Shown here piece by piece: positions 35,315-42,716 of a stretch of DNA of 64,000 nt. The stretch lies in contig JAPDIZ010000002.1 in assembly GCA_029259355.1 (NCBI GenBank), positions 434,001-498,000 on the forward strand, given 5' to 3'. The position numbers and the translations under genes were made by a program. Position 1 is the stretch's first letter, and the number at the start of each line of letters is the position of its first letter. The notes under the pieces are model-generated. The model had not been told where the DNA came from, made no database searches, and saw only the letters and a program-made list of their open reading frames with translations. Origin of the DNA: Candidatus Bathyarchaeota archaeon. Lineage in GTDB: Archaea > Thermoproteota > Bathyarchaeia > JAPDIZ01.

Positions 35315-36064
35315 GTAGCTCTCCACCACGTCTTGGATGGACTCCACCACGGCTACGCCCCCAAATCCCTCGGAAAGGAAGGACCACACCCTGTCCCAAC
35401 CTATCCCACCTCTCTCGATGCCCAAGTGGCTGTCCTCATCTCCTAAGTTGTCGTGTAGGTGTAAGTGGGTTATTCGGTTAGCGAGCGCGTCTAGGAAGCG
35501 CTCCACCTCCCCCACCAAGTTCGCATGTCCCACATCAAGCGCTACACCAACCCTCGAAGACCCAAGCTCGCGAAACATGCGAAGAAACTCGTCTACGTCA
35601 ACCAGCATGCAAGAGGCTCCGGGGGGCATGTTCTCAACGGTGAGGGATATCCCCCGAGCCTCAGCCTCATCGCCCAAATACGCGATTGCTTCGAGGTTAA
35701 GCCTCCAATCCAAACCCGGGTAGAAAACACCCAGACCAGACCACTGCCCGGGGTGAATGACTACTGCTTCAGCCTCCAAAGCTTGGGCTTTTTCTAAGGT
35801 GCGCAGGTACTCGCGGATAGACCTTCTCCTATTGGATGGCCTAAGCGAGGCTATGTTCACATCTAGAAAGGGAGCATGCAGCGAAAGCGAGAAGCCAACG
35901 TTTTTCGAAAGCTCTCGCACTTTCTTGACGCGATCGGGGGTCAGCCTATGCGGGTATTCATCAACCACCTCCCACAGCTCTACGCCATCAAGCGACTCCA
36001 TAGCGCGCAGCATGTGCTTGAAGGGCTTTCCCATGAGGTACAGCGTCGATATGCCGAGCTTCAT
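35276..36064 (-). CDS. Sugar phosphate isomerase/epimerase (AP endonuclease 2-like TIM barrel)
   Basis: Xylose-isomerase-like TIM barrel of 262 residues: MKLGISTLYLMGKPFKHMLR, LSLHAPFLDVN, AVVIHPGQW, LTVENMPPG, VALDVGHANLVG, ITHLHLHDN and VVESIQD supply His, Glu and Asp metal ligands. It could be an isomerase or an endonuclease IV relative; DNA-binding loops are not evident. Its 5' end overlaps UPF0201 by 4 bases, so it is the last gene of a compact minus-strand operon. Confidence 0.87.
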   Translation of the reverse strand: MKLGISTLYLMGKPFKHMLRAMESLDGVELWEVVDEYPHRLTPDRVKKVRELSKNVGFSLSLHAPFLDVNIASLRPSNRRRSIREYLRTLEKAQALEAEAVVIHPGQWSGLGVFYPGLDWRLNLEAIAYLGDEAEARGISLTVENMPPGASCMLVDVDEFLRMFRELGSSRVGVALDVGHANLVGEVERFLDALANRITHLHLHDNLGDEDSHLGIERGGIGWDRVWSFLSEGFGGVAVVESIQDVVESYLLARRRLKSKRG

Positions 36065-36474
36065 TTGGTCACCGGCTTTCCGTCGATGGTGTAGGGAGCT
36101 AGCCAGTCTATCAGCTCGTAGGGATCTTCAGCGGTTATCTCCACCTTTATGGGGCCTAGGGGGGATTCCCTCTTGGGCATGGAGAAGGAGATGTGGCCTG
36201 CGTAGGCAACCTGCTTGTTTAGGTAGAACACGATCTTGTTTCCCGAAACCCCTTTGGTGAGCATCTTCCTAGCCGCATCTAGTATGCGCTCCTGCCTAAA
36301 GAGGTTGTATAGCTTGGAAAGAGCCTCCCTCCCCCTCGCCTTTGCGACAAGCACGCTAGCCTCGTCGCCCTCCACCACCTCATACTCCGCGTTGGCGATG
36401 ACGTTCTCCACCGCTTTCCTAACCTCGTCGAGCTCCTCTGTTGGGTAGACGTATGCCTCAGCCCTCACCTCCAC
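36061..36474 (-). CDS. UPF0201 family protein
   Basis: An archaeal conserved protein of 137 residues. Landmarks: RAEAYVYPTEELDEVRKAVE, AARKMLTKGVSGNKIVFYLN, KQVAYAGHISFS and ESPLGPIKVEITAEDPYELI. It matches UPF0201 (COG1931). Function is unknown, though the ferredoxin-like fold suggests ligand or RNA binding. It overlaps the UPF0200 gene by 17 bases and the next gene by 4, typical of this conserved pair. Confidence 0.87.
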   Translation of the reverse strand: MEVRAEAYVYPTEELDEVRKAVENVIANAEYEVVEGDEASVLVAKARGREALSKLYNLFRQERILDAARKMLTKGVSGNKIVFYLNKQVAYAGHISFSMPKRESPLGPIKVEITAEDPYELIDWLAPYTIDGKPVTK

Positions 36475-37030
36475 TCCTCAGCACCTCCGAAAAGAAGCGC
36501 TTAGCTTTCTCCACAAGCTCCTCAAGCGACTCCTCGTTCACCAACATGTAGTCAGCCATAGCAATCGCAGAGCCCAATGCAACAGAGAGCTCCCTCACGT
36601 CTCTCTCGACAAACTTTTCCCAAGCAGATGCGTCATCGCTCCTCCCCCTCTTAGAAAGCCTCTCAAACCTAGTCCTAGGAGAGGCGTAGACCGCCAAAAG
36701 CTTGAAGTCGGGAAAAGCCTTCCTAAACTCCTCAACTTCGTGTAAGCTCCTAACTCCATCAACTACTACCACGTCGCTTTGACAAGACATCACCGCTGGG
36801 ATGCAGCGCTTAGCAACCGCTCCCGGACCCTCTTTCCTCCTCAGATCCAGCATTACCTCACCGAGGTTTTGAGCTGTTGGCTCAAGCCCTCTACGCTTCG
36901 CCTCCTCCCTCACCACATCCCCCATGGCTACTACAGAAAACCCCATCTCCTCAGCTACTCTAGCCACAGCGGTTTTTCCCGCTCCAGGCATCCCCGTTAT
37001 GCCTATCACGAGCTTCTTACCTTTGGACAA
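36458..37030 (-). CDS. UPF0200 nucleotide kinase-like protein
   Basis: A P-loop kinase resembling adenylate or dephospho-CoA kinases: Walker A IGITGMPGAGKTAVARVAEE, GDVVREEAKRRGLEPTAQNL, VVVDGVRSLHEVEEF and a lid-like RLSKRGRSDDASAWE. The substrate is unknown. TTG 37030 (LSKGKKLVIGITG) or GTG 37009, which has AAAGGT ahead, are realistic starts; the longest frame from 37075 would overlap the activase gene by 59 bases. Translated with UPF0201 in one operon. Confidence 0.85.
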   Translation of the reverse strand: MSKGKKLVIGITGMPGAGKTAVARVAEEMGFSVVAMGDVVREEAKRRGLEPTAQNLGEVMLDLRRKEGPGAVAKRCIPAVMSCQSDVVVVDGVRSLHEVEEFRKAFPDFKLLAVYASPRTRFERLSKRGRSDDASAWEKFVERDVRELSVALGSAIAMADYMLVNEESLEELVEKAKRFFSEVLRSGGEG

Positions 37031-37796
37031 GCTCCAGCCCTTCCTCTCTCGTAAACACGTATACCTCGGAAACACCCTCCTCCAAAGCTGCTCTAGCCAA
37101 GTCTATGAGGTCTTGGCGCGAGGGAGGTTTAAGAGCCTTAAGCCTCTTGTCGATGAGGTCGCCGTTGGGGTCGAACTGCATCAGCACATATCGCCTACAA
37201 CCCAGCTCGACCAGCTTCCTCGCGATCTCCGCAACCTCTTCTCGCGAATCTACGAGGGTTGGGACTATAGTGGTTCTGACCTCAAAACCCACTCCACGCT
37301 CCGCCAACCCCTTCACTAGCTCCATCAAGCAGCTGATGGCGTCTTCAGCTTGCTTAGCGCTAATTCCAGCAACCTCTGCGTATCTCTTGGGGGTTAGCGC
37401 TGCCTTCGCGTCTAGGGCTACGTAGTCTAGCAAGCCCTCATCCACCAAGCTCAAGACGACGCTGGGGTTGGAGGCGTTGGTCTCCAAGAAGTTCTTGAGC
37501 CCAAGCCTCCTTCCCACAGCCAGTATCTCCCTAAGCGCTTTGGGCTGAAGGGTAGGCTCACCACCCGAAACCCCCAAAGCCTCAGCAACCCCTAGGCTTC
37601 GCCTAACCCTTTGCTCGACAAACTCCATCGTAACCACCTCGCCTTCTCCAAGCGCTACTGGCCCGTTTTGGCAGTAGGGGCATCTGAAGTTGCAGCCGCT
37701 GAGAAAAACCATGGTGGTGAGTTTGCCAAACCAGTCTATGGTTGAGAAGTCTACGAAACCAGCTATTCTCGCCCTCACTTCTGACATGGCGCTCAC
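37017..37796 (-). CDS. nrdG: Anaerobic ribonucleotide-reductase activase-like radical SAM protein
   Basis: Radical SAM enzyme with CNFRCPYCQNGPVAL near residue 35, GVSGGEPTLQPKALREIL, NFLETNAS and DYVALDAKAALTPKRYAEV. These fit archaeal NrdG-type activases (COG1180) that install a glycyl radical on anaerobic ribonucleotide reductase, but nrdD is not in this window. Start at 37796 (ATG SAMSEVRARIAGFV) is divergent from thpR, 64 bases away. Annotation of the exact partner is tentative. Confidence 0.8.
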   Translation of the reverse strand: MSAMSEVRARIAGFVDFSTIDWFGKLTTMVFLSGCNFRCPYCQNGPVALGEGEVVTMEFVEQRVRRSLGVAEALGVSGGEPTLQPKALREILAVGRRLGLKNFLETNASNPSVVLSLVDEGLLDYVALDAKAALTPKRYAEVAGISAKQAEDAISCLMELVKGLAERGVGFEVRTTIVPTLVDSREEVAEIARKLVELGCRRYVLMQFDPNGDLIDKRLKALKPPSRQDLIDLARAALEEGVSEVYVFTREEGLELVQR

Positions 37797-37860
37797 TGGG
37801 TTAGAGAACGCCTCCCCCTTAAATATACCGAGGCTTGAATACCTTGGTGGGCTGGTGGGT

Positions 37861-38430
37861 ATGGAGAGGATCAGGTGCTTCTTCGCCTACGACATCGAAG
37901 ACCCCGCGCTGGTTGAGGCCTTCACCAAAGCGCAGGAAGAGTTGATGCGCTGGGGAGGGGGAGCGGGGCTGAAGCTGGTGGCTCCACAGAACCTACACCT
38001 CACGCTTAGGTTTGTGGGGGAGCAGCCGAAGCCCCTAGTGGATAAGATGTGCGAGTTCCTCTCCACGCTTAGGTTTGAGCCCTTTGAGGTGGAGTTTAGG
38101 GGGATGGGGGCTTTTCCCTCGCTCAGGAGGATAAACGTGATCTGGGTTGGGGTTGGTGAAGGAGCTGAAAAGCTTGCGGAGATAGCTAAGAGGATAGACG
38201 ACTTCGTGGTGAAGAAGCTGGGTATAAAGCCCGATCCCAAGGGGTTTTCCCCACACCTAACGCTAGCTAGGGTCAAGACGGGGATAGGGAGAGATGCCTT
38301 GGTCAAGGTGATAACTAGGCATGCCTCCACAGAGTTTGGAAGGGTTTTGGTGGATAGGGTTAGGCTGAAGAGGAGCATGCTGACGCCAAAGGGACCGATA
38401 TACTCGACGATATGCGAGGCACGCATGTGA
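37861..38430 (+). CDS. thpR: RNA 2',3'-cyclic phosphodiesterase / 2'-5' RNA ligase
   Basis: A 2H phosphoesterase with two H-x-T/S motifs: NLHLTLRFVGEQP near residue 46 and FSPHLTLARVKTG near residue 133. It opens cyclic phosphates at RNA ends. ATG 37861 (MERIRCFFAYDIEDPALVEA) has GGTGGG ahead, and a TTAAATATA box lies 30 bases upstream. An upstream frame extension reads into the NrdG gene and is not real. The stop overlaps the cca start (TGATG). Confidence 0.93.
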   Translation: MERIRCFFAYDIEDPALVEAFTKAQEELMRWGGGAGLKLVAPQNLHLTLRFVGEQPKPLVDKMCEFLSTLRFEPFEVEFRGMGAFPSLRRINVIWVGVGEGAEKLAEIAKRIDDFVVKKLGIKPDPKGFSPHLTLARVKTGIGRDALVKVITRHASTEFGRVLVDRVRLKRSMLTPKGPIYSTICEARM

Positions 38431-39830
38431 TGGAAAAGGTTTTGCGCCAAGTCCTCGAGCAAGTGGTTCCAAGCGATGAGGAGAGAGCGTTCGTAGCTAG
38501 AGTAGCTAAGCAAGTCGTCGAGAAAACTGAAAGAGCTGCTGAGAGAGTTTTTCCAGAAGCCGATGTCACCCTGCAGGGGTCGGTTGCCAAAGATACTTGG
38601 CTGAGCGGAGACGTGGATATAGACGTATTCGTACTGCTTCCCACAAAGCTCACCAGAGACGAGTTTAGGGAAATTGGCTTAGCGATAGCCAGAGAAGCAC
38701 TGAGAGACTACCGCGTGGTAGAGCGCTTTGCCGAACACCCCTACCTCGAGGGATATGTAGAGGGGCTTCGCGTCAACGTAGTCCCCTGCTACAGAGTGGA
38801 TGAGCCCGGTCGCTGGAGGAGCGCAGCTGATAGGACGCCCTACCACACCGAGTACGTGCTGAAGCGCATAAGCGGTTTGAACGACGAGGTTAGGCTGCTG
38901 AAGAGGTTTATGAAGGGGTTGGGAGTCTACGGTGCGGAGATCAGGGTTGGAGGCTTTAGCGGATACGTATGCGAGCTCCTCACCATCTACTTCGGCGGAT
39001 TCTTAGGCGTAGTTGAAGCAGCCTCTAGGTGGAGGCTCGGCCAAGTCGTGGTCGACGTAGAGGGATACTACAGGGGGAGGGAGGAAGAGCTCAGCCACCT
39101 ATTCGACTCACCGGTGGTGGTAGTAGATCCCGTGGACAAGTCGAGGAACGCGGCTGCGGCAGTCTCCCTCGACAAGCTAGCTGAGTTCATAGCCGCTTCC
39201 AAAGCCTTCCTCAAAAAACCATCCACCGAGTTCTTCCTCCCCCAAACCCTCGCCACAGAGCTTGCGCAAGCCGACAGAGGATTCGACATCCTGTGCCTAT
39301 GGCTCGATGGGCTAAACCAGCCGCCAGACGTGGTCTGGGGACAGCTTAGGAAAACAGCAAACGCTCTGCAAAAGCTGCTTAGGCAGTGGGGCTTCAACGT
39401 ATTGGAAGCCACACCGTGGACGGATGAGCGCGGAAGCGGATGCGTGCTTTTGGCCTTAGAAAGCTCCCAAATCCCTGAGGTGGAGAAGAGGATTGGTCCA
39501 CCCGTAGACAGCGACCACGCAGAGCGCTTCCTCCAAAAGCACCTGAACTCCCCAAGGCTGGTGAGGGGGCCTTGGATCGAGGGAGGGAGGTGGGTAGCGC
39601 TTGTGCGCAGAAAATACACCAACGCGCTTCAGCTTCTACGCGAAAAGCTCGCTAGAGGCGGAAGAGAGCATGGAGTAGCTGGATACGTAGCAGAAGCCAT
39701 AAAGAAAAAGCTGGTTTTGCTACAAGGCGAAGAACTCGTAAAATGGTTTTCGCAAAAACCAGAGCTTAGGGAGTTGCTGACGAGTTTTGCCGAAAGAAAA
39801 CCAAGTTGGCTGCGCAAAAACGCTGGTTAG
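38430..39830 (+). CDS. cca: Archaeal CCA-adding tRNA nucleotidyltransferase
   Basis: Class I CCA-adding enzyme that completes tRNA 3' ends. The nucleotidyltransferase core is LQGSVAKDTWLSGDVDIDVF with carboxylates D-x-D, then RTPYHTEYVLKRISGLNDEV and RLLKRFMKGLGVYGAEIRVG, FSGYVCELLTIYFGGF. Length 467 matches archaeal enzymes. It starts in TGATG overlap with thpR, so the two are coupled. An ATG at 38412 is also in frame. The encoded tRNA-Pro downstream already carries CCA, so here the enzyme may mainly repair ends. Confidence 0.96.
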   Translation: MEKVLRQVLEQVVPSDEERAFVARVAKQVVEKTERAAERVFPEADVTLQGSVAKDTWLSGDVDIDVFVLLPTKLTRDEFREIGLAIAREALRDYRVVERFAEHPYLEGYVEGLRVNVVPCYRVDEPGRWRSAADRTPYHTEYVLKRISGLNDEVRLLKRFMKGLGVYGAEIRVGGFSGYVCELLTIYFGGFLGVVEAASRWRLGQVVVDVEGYYRGREEELSHLFDSPVVVVDPVDKSRNAAAAVSLDKLAEFIAASKAFLKKPSTEFFLPQTLATELAQADRGFDILCLWLDGLNQPPDVVWGQLRKTANALQKLLRQWGFNVLEATPWTDERGSGCVLLALESSQIPEVEKRIGPPVDSDHAERFLQKHLNSPRLVRGPWIEGGRWVALVRRKYTNALQLLREKLARGGREHGVAGYVAEAIKKKLVLLQGEELVKWFSQKPELRELLTSFAERKPSWLRKNAG

Positions 39831-39840
39831 CTTAGAGGAG

Positions 39841-40977
39841 ATGAGGAAAAACCCATACAGAGCTGTGCTATGCTACCCAAAGCCAACAGACGAAGAAGTT
39901 GAGAAGAGAATACGCGAGCTTCGCGAGCTAGGCGTAGAAGCGCTCGAGTTCATTGGAGAAAAATCCGTGGAAAACCTGTCGGTGCTTGGGAAAGGACACG
40001 TAGGGGTTGTGGTAGCCGCTCGCTTCCAGGGAAAGAGGTTTGCGCTCAAGATAAGGAGAGTAGACGCCGACCGACCAACGATGGAGTGGGAGGCAAAGCT
40101 GCTTCAAAAAGCCAACAGCTGCGGAGTAGGCCCTCAGCTAATAGCCTACAGCAAAAACTTCCTATTGATGGAGTATGTCGAGGGAGAGACGCTGGATGAG
40201 TGGCTCAAGAAGACGATATCCGACGAAGACACAGACGAGCTTAGGGAGGTGTTGGGCAAGATTCTCCAAAGCTGCAGAGCTTTAGACGAAGCAGGGCTAG
40301 ACCACGGCGAGCTGAGCAACCCATCGCACCACGTGGTTGTAAAGCCAGATAAGCAGCCCGTCTTGATAGACTTCGAAACCGCTAGCCAATCGAGGAAAGT
40401 TTCCAACGTCACCTCGATGTGCCAATACCTCTTCATAGGAGGCACATACGCTGAGCAGATTAGGAAGCTAATGAAAACAAAGCCCGTAGAAGAGGTGATC
40501 CAAGCCCTCAGAGAGTACAAGAAAAAGCTTAGCGAAGAAGCCTTCGCCAAAGTGCTGGAGGCAACAAACCTAGCCTCAGCTTTATTAAGCAACAGACACG
40601 ACACAGAAAGGGGGTTCAGCGATGTCGCCCTCGCTCTACAACCTCCTAAGAAAGATATACCCACCCTGGTTCTTCGAAACACCAAAAGACTTTCGAGAAA
40701 ACGTAGAGCGCATAGTAGTAAGCTACCTAAAAGGAGAAATAGGGCTAAAGATGACGCTAGGCGCAATACGCTCCCTAAACCTCTTCAAATCCAAAGACGA
40801 CGTAATAGAAGTCATCGAACAAATCGAAGCAAAACCCAACTACCCCCAAGGCATAGACCCACAAAAAAAGAAGGAAATGCTAGCAAAACTCAAAGAGAAG
40901 CTGTAATAGGGACCTACAAAGAGGAGGTTTTGCGAGCCATCCAGAACTTGAAAAGCGAAAAAGAAAATAAGGGATGA
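39841..40977 (+). CDS. Atypical serine/threonine kinase (COG2112-like) with a frame running through the next gene
   Basis: A Bud32/Rio-like minimal kinase: VLGKGHVGVVVAARF forms the glycine loop, FALKIRRV holds the ATP lysine, MEYVEGETLDEW is the hinge, and the catalytic loop and metal motif appear as LDHGELSNPSHH and VLIDFETASQS. The domain ends near residue 245 (about 40575). From about 40620 the frame turns into a highly basic, low-complexity tail (RNTKRLSRKRRAHSSKLPKR) that is the out-of-frame reading of a downstream gene, then ends TYKEEVLRAIQNLKSEKENK G. A stop was probably lost or an indel occurred near 40610. Start ATG 39841 follows GAGGAG closely. Confidence 0.8.
   Translation: MRKNPYRAVLCYPKPTDEEVEKRIRELRELGVEALEFIGEKSVENLSVLGKGHVGVVVAARFQGKRFALKIRRVDADRPTMEWEAKLLQKANSCGVGPQLIAYSKNFLLMEYVEGETLDEWLKKTISDEDTDELREVLGKILQSCRALDEAGLDHGELSNPSHHVVVKPDKQPVLIDFETASQSRKVSNVTSMCQYLFIGGTYAEQIRKLMKTKPVEEVIQALREYKKKLSEEAFAKVLEATNLASALLSNRHDTERGFSDVALALQPPKKDIPTLVLRNTKRLSRKRRAHSSKLPKRRNRAKDDARRNTLPKPLQIQRRRNRSHRTNRSKTQLPPRHRPTKKEGNASKTQREAVIGTYKEEVLRAIQNLKSEKENKG
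40622..40906 (+). CDS. Small helical protein nested out of frame in the kinase frame (94 aa)
   Basis: MSPSLYNLLRKIYPPWFFET to PQKKKEMLAKLKEKL is a mixed aromatic/basic helical protein with natural composition. A good ribosome site (AAAGGGGG, seven bases before ATG 40622) supports it as the true gene over the basic kinase tail covering the same DNA. No family is recognised. Being directly downstream of the kinase, it may be a partner or substrate. Confidence 0.65.
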   Translation: MSPSLYNLLRKIYPPWFFETPKDFRENVERIVVSYLKGEIGLKMTLGAIRSLNLFKSKDDVIEVIEQIEAKPNYPQGIDPQKKKEMLAKLKEKL

Positions 40978-40997
40978 AGCTTCACCGAAACAAAGGT

Positions 40998-41101
40998 GGG
41001 GCCGTAGTCTAGGCTACGGGCTCTGCCCGTAGGGAGAACATGGTCTAGGATACCAGCCTGGGGCGCTGGTGACCTGGGTTCAAATCCCGGCGGCCCCACC
41101 A
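40998..41101 (+). tRNA. tRNA-Pro (anticodon GGG) with a 27-base hairpin insertion in the D loop
   Basis: Acceptor arms GGGGCCG (40998-41004) and CGGCCCC (41091-41097) pair fully, with A as discriminator and encoded CCA to 41101. Anticodon stem CCAGC (41053-41057)/GCTGG (41065-41069) encloses CTGGGGC with anticodon GGG (41060-41062). T arm CTGGG/CCCGG encloses TTCAAAT. D stem GTCT (41007-41010)/GGAT (41048-41051) encloses a loop of 37 bases in place of 8-11. The extra part holds a perfect 8-bp hairpin CTACGGGC-TCT-GCCCGTAG (41014-41032), flanked by GTCTAGG repeats. It may be an intron or a tolerated insertion. Confidence 0.9.
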
Positions 41102-41203
41102 AAATTTCTTCGTACGGCATCTCTTATATCCTGCAAATATTTCAACATTATCTGCGAGAGATAATAATTATTTATAGTATCTTTAAAACGCCTTCGTTAG
41201 CGG

Positions 41204-41812
41204 CTACGCGCACCACACGTATCCTTCTTGTTCGTCTATCTCCACAATTTCAAGATCTTTTATCCTAGAGAGGTATACCTCTGGTGGCTTCGCTTTGCTT
41301 ATGCTCTGTGCTTTTTGGTATAGGTGGTGGGTGAGAGCTTCTGTCGTATAGGCGTCGGCTTGGGCATAGATTTGGTAAATTACTCCTCTACTTTCTGTCT
41401 GTATGCCTATGAGTATGTAGTTGCCTCCAATTTCGATGTCTTTTTCTCGCATATTTGGAGGTAGCTTTGAGATTACCTCATCAATAGCTTCCCTATACAG
41501 TTGCTTAATGATTTGAGGAAGATCTTCAAGCTTAGCTACTCGGAAGCCTTCTAATGTTGGAATATTGTCTACACTCCATACATCAAGGTCGTCTAGCTTA
41601 CTACCTCTGAAAGCCCTCATTAACTTTCTAAATGCTGTTGCGATTTTCTTTTTATCTTTACAATAGGCATATGCAGTAGCGAAGTGTCTCGTTAATTCTT
41701 TGGTAGTTGTTTTGAAGAGCAGTCCAAGCTTATACAGCTGCTTTTGTGGGAGTTTATCAGCTTTTTCTAAAAGCTGCTCCTGCAGCTCATACTCCCAGCT
41801 TGCGGACATCAT
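41204..41812 (-). CDS. Unrecognised 202-aa protein, last gene of the TGT-like operon
   Basis: MMSASWEYELQEQLLEKADK opens a mostly helical N-terminal half, followed by an alpha/beta C-terminal half (IEIGGNYILIGIQTESRGVI and YQIYAQADAYTTEALTHHLY). No motif is recognised. ATG 41812 overlaps the stop of the LAGLIDADG gene as TAATG, so translation is coupled. Its conservation with the two genes upstream would be the best clue to function. Confidence 0.7.
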   Translation of the reverse strand: MMSASWEYELQEQLLEKADKLPQKQLYKLGLLFKTTTKELTRHFATAYAYCKDKKKIATAFRKLMRAFRGSKLDDLDVWSVDNIPTLEGFRVAKLEDLPQIIKQLYREAIDEVISKLPPNMREKDIEIGGNYILIGIQTESRGVIYQIYAQADAYTTEALTHHLYQKAQSISKAKPPEVYLSRIKDLEIVEIDEQEGYVWCA

Positions 41813-42561
41813 TATCCTCTTCCCCAACGCTTTCTAATGAGTTCTTCAAGTTTTTTCTGCTTCGGCTCGCTAAAGCCTATTTCTTCATAAAATTTTATTA
41901 CATCGCTTTTAAGGAAGATTTCTAAATTGTATAAGGGGTTCCACGACTTCGTTTCTTCACCGTGACGGGCTCGCCGTATTGCTGCATGTATGTTGAATTC
42001 CCTTTCCAAAAGTTCGCATACTTCCCTTAAGCCATCTATGTTAACCGAAGTTGCAATTATTTTGATGTGTTTATGATCACGTGTAGCTGAACCATCGCCA
42101 TCAAAGAACCCTCTTATCCACATTTTCGCAGCTTCTCTGTCTAGGTATTCGAAGGGTACGCTCCATTTCGTGGTAGAGTAATTGCCATACCTTAATAAAT
42201 CATAGGCGGCCTCTTTGTTATATACAGTAACTGCGGTTCGTTTTGGATAATCATGTGCGTTAACTCCGTATATCTTTTTCATTGTTTCAGCGAAGAGCTT
42301 TCTATAGCGTGGATCTTCATCATATGCCGTGACTTCGTAGCGGTATCTTACTCCGTGTTCTTTCCCGCGATACCTGCCATAGTAAGCGCCGCAGCGGATG
42401 TGCCCGTCTGCGCATAGGTAGCCGTGTAGCCATGCTTTTTCTTTTGTAAAGATTTGGCGGTGGCGTTGTGGTGTTACTTCGAGTAGCATTCCTTTGTCGA
42501 GTTTGAATAGCGCTCTGTTTTCGTGTTTTCTTATTTCTCCCTCTGGAAATGGTCCCAGCAC
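41812..42561 (-). CDS. LAGLIDADG-type homing-endonuclease-like protein
   Basis: Two LAGLIDADG motifs are present: AWLHGYLCADGHI near residue 44 and MWIRGFFDGDGSAT near residue 145, each ending in an acidic residue as in active enzymes. The spacing suits a two-repeat monomer. It is free-standing, not inside an intein. GTG 42561 has AAAGGAG five bases ahead. The frame stays open a further 200 bases upstream without a standard start codon, and that extension reads like protein (see finding). It could be a homing enzyme or a sequence-specific nuclease or regulator of the operon. Confidence 0.8.
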   Translation of the reverse strand: MLGPFPEGEIRKHENRALFKLDKGMLLEVTPQRHRQIFTKEKAWLHGYLCADGHIRCGAYYGRYRGKEHGVRYRYEVTAYDEDPRYRKLFAETMKKIYGVNAHDYPKRTAVTVYNKEAAYDLLRYGNYSTTKWSVPFEYLDREAAKMWIRGFFDGDGSATRDHKHIKIIATSVNIDGLREVCELLEREFNIHAAIRRARHGEETKSWNPLYNLEIFLKSDVIKFYEEIGFSEPKQKKLEELIRKRWGRG

Positions 42562-42716
42562 CAGATCTCCTTTGACTACGAGGTAGCCTTGTTGGCTTCG
42601 TATGATGGTGTATTCTCCTAGCTGGATTTGCTGAGTTTCTTCTGTGGTTGGTTTTTGCTGTGTTTGTTTTCCTAGGTTGAAGCGTTCTTGGGCTTGCTGT
42701 TTGTGGAGTCCTGAGC

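Noticed and set aside
37690-37860. Upstream extension of thpR
   Set aside because: It overlaps the divergent NrdG-like gene and a TATA box lies inside it; the conserved protein starts at 37861.
40998-41101. Standard archaeal tRNA intron at position 37/38
   Set aside because: The anticodon loop is a normal 7 bases; the extra sequence is in the D loop and forms a perfect hairpin without the usual bulges.
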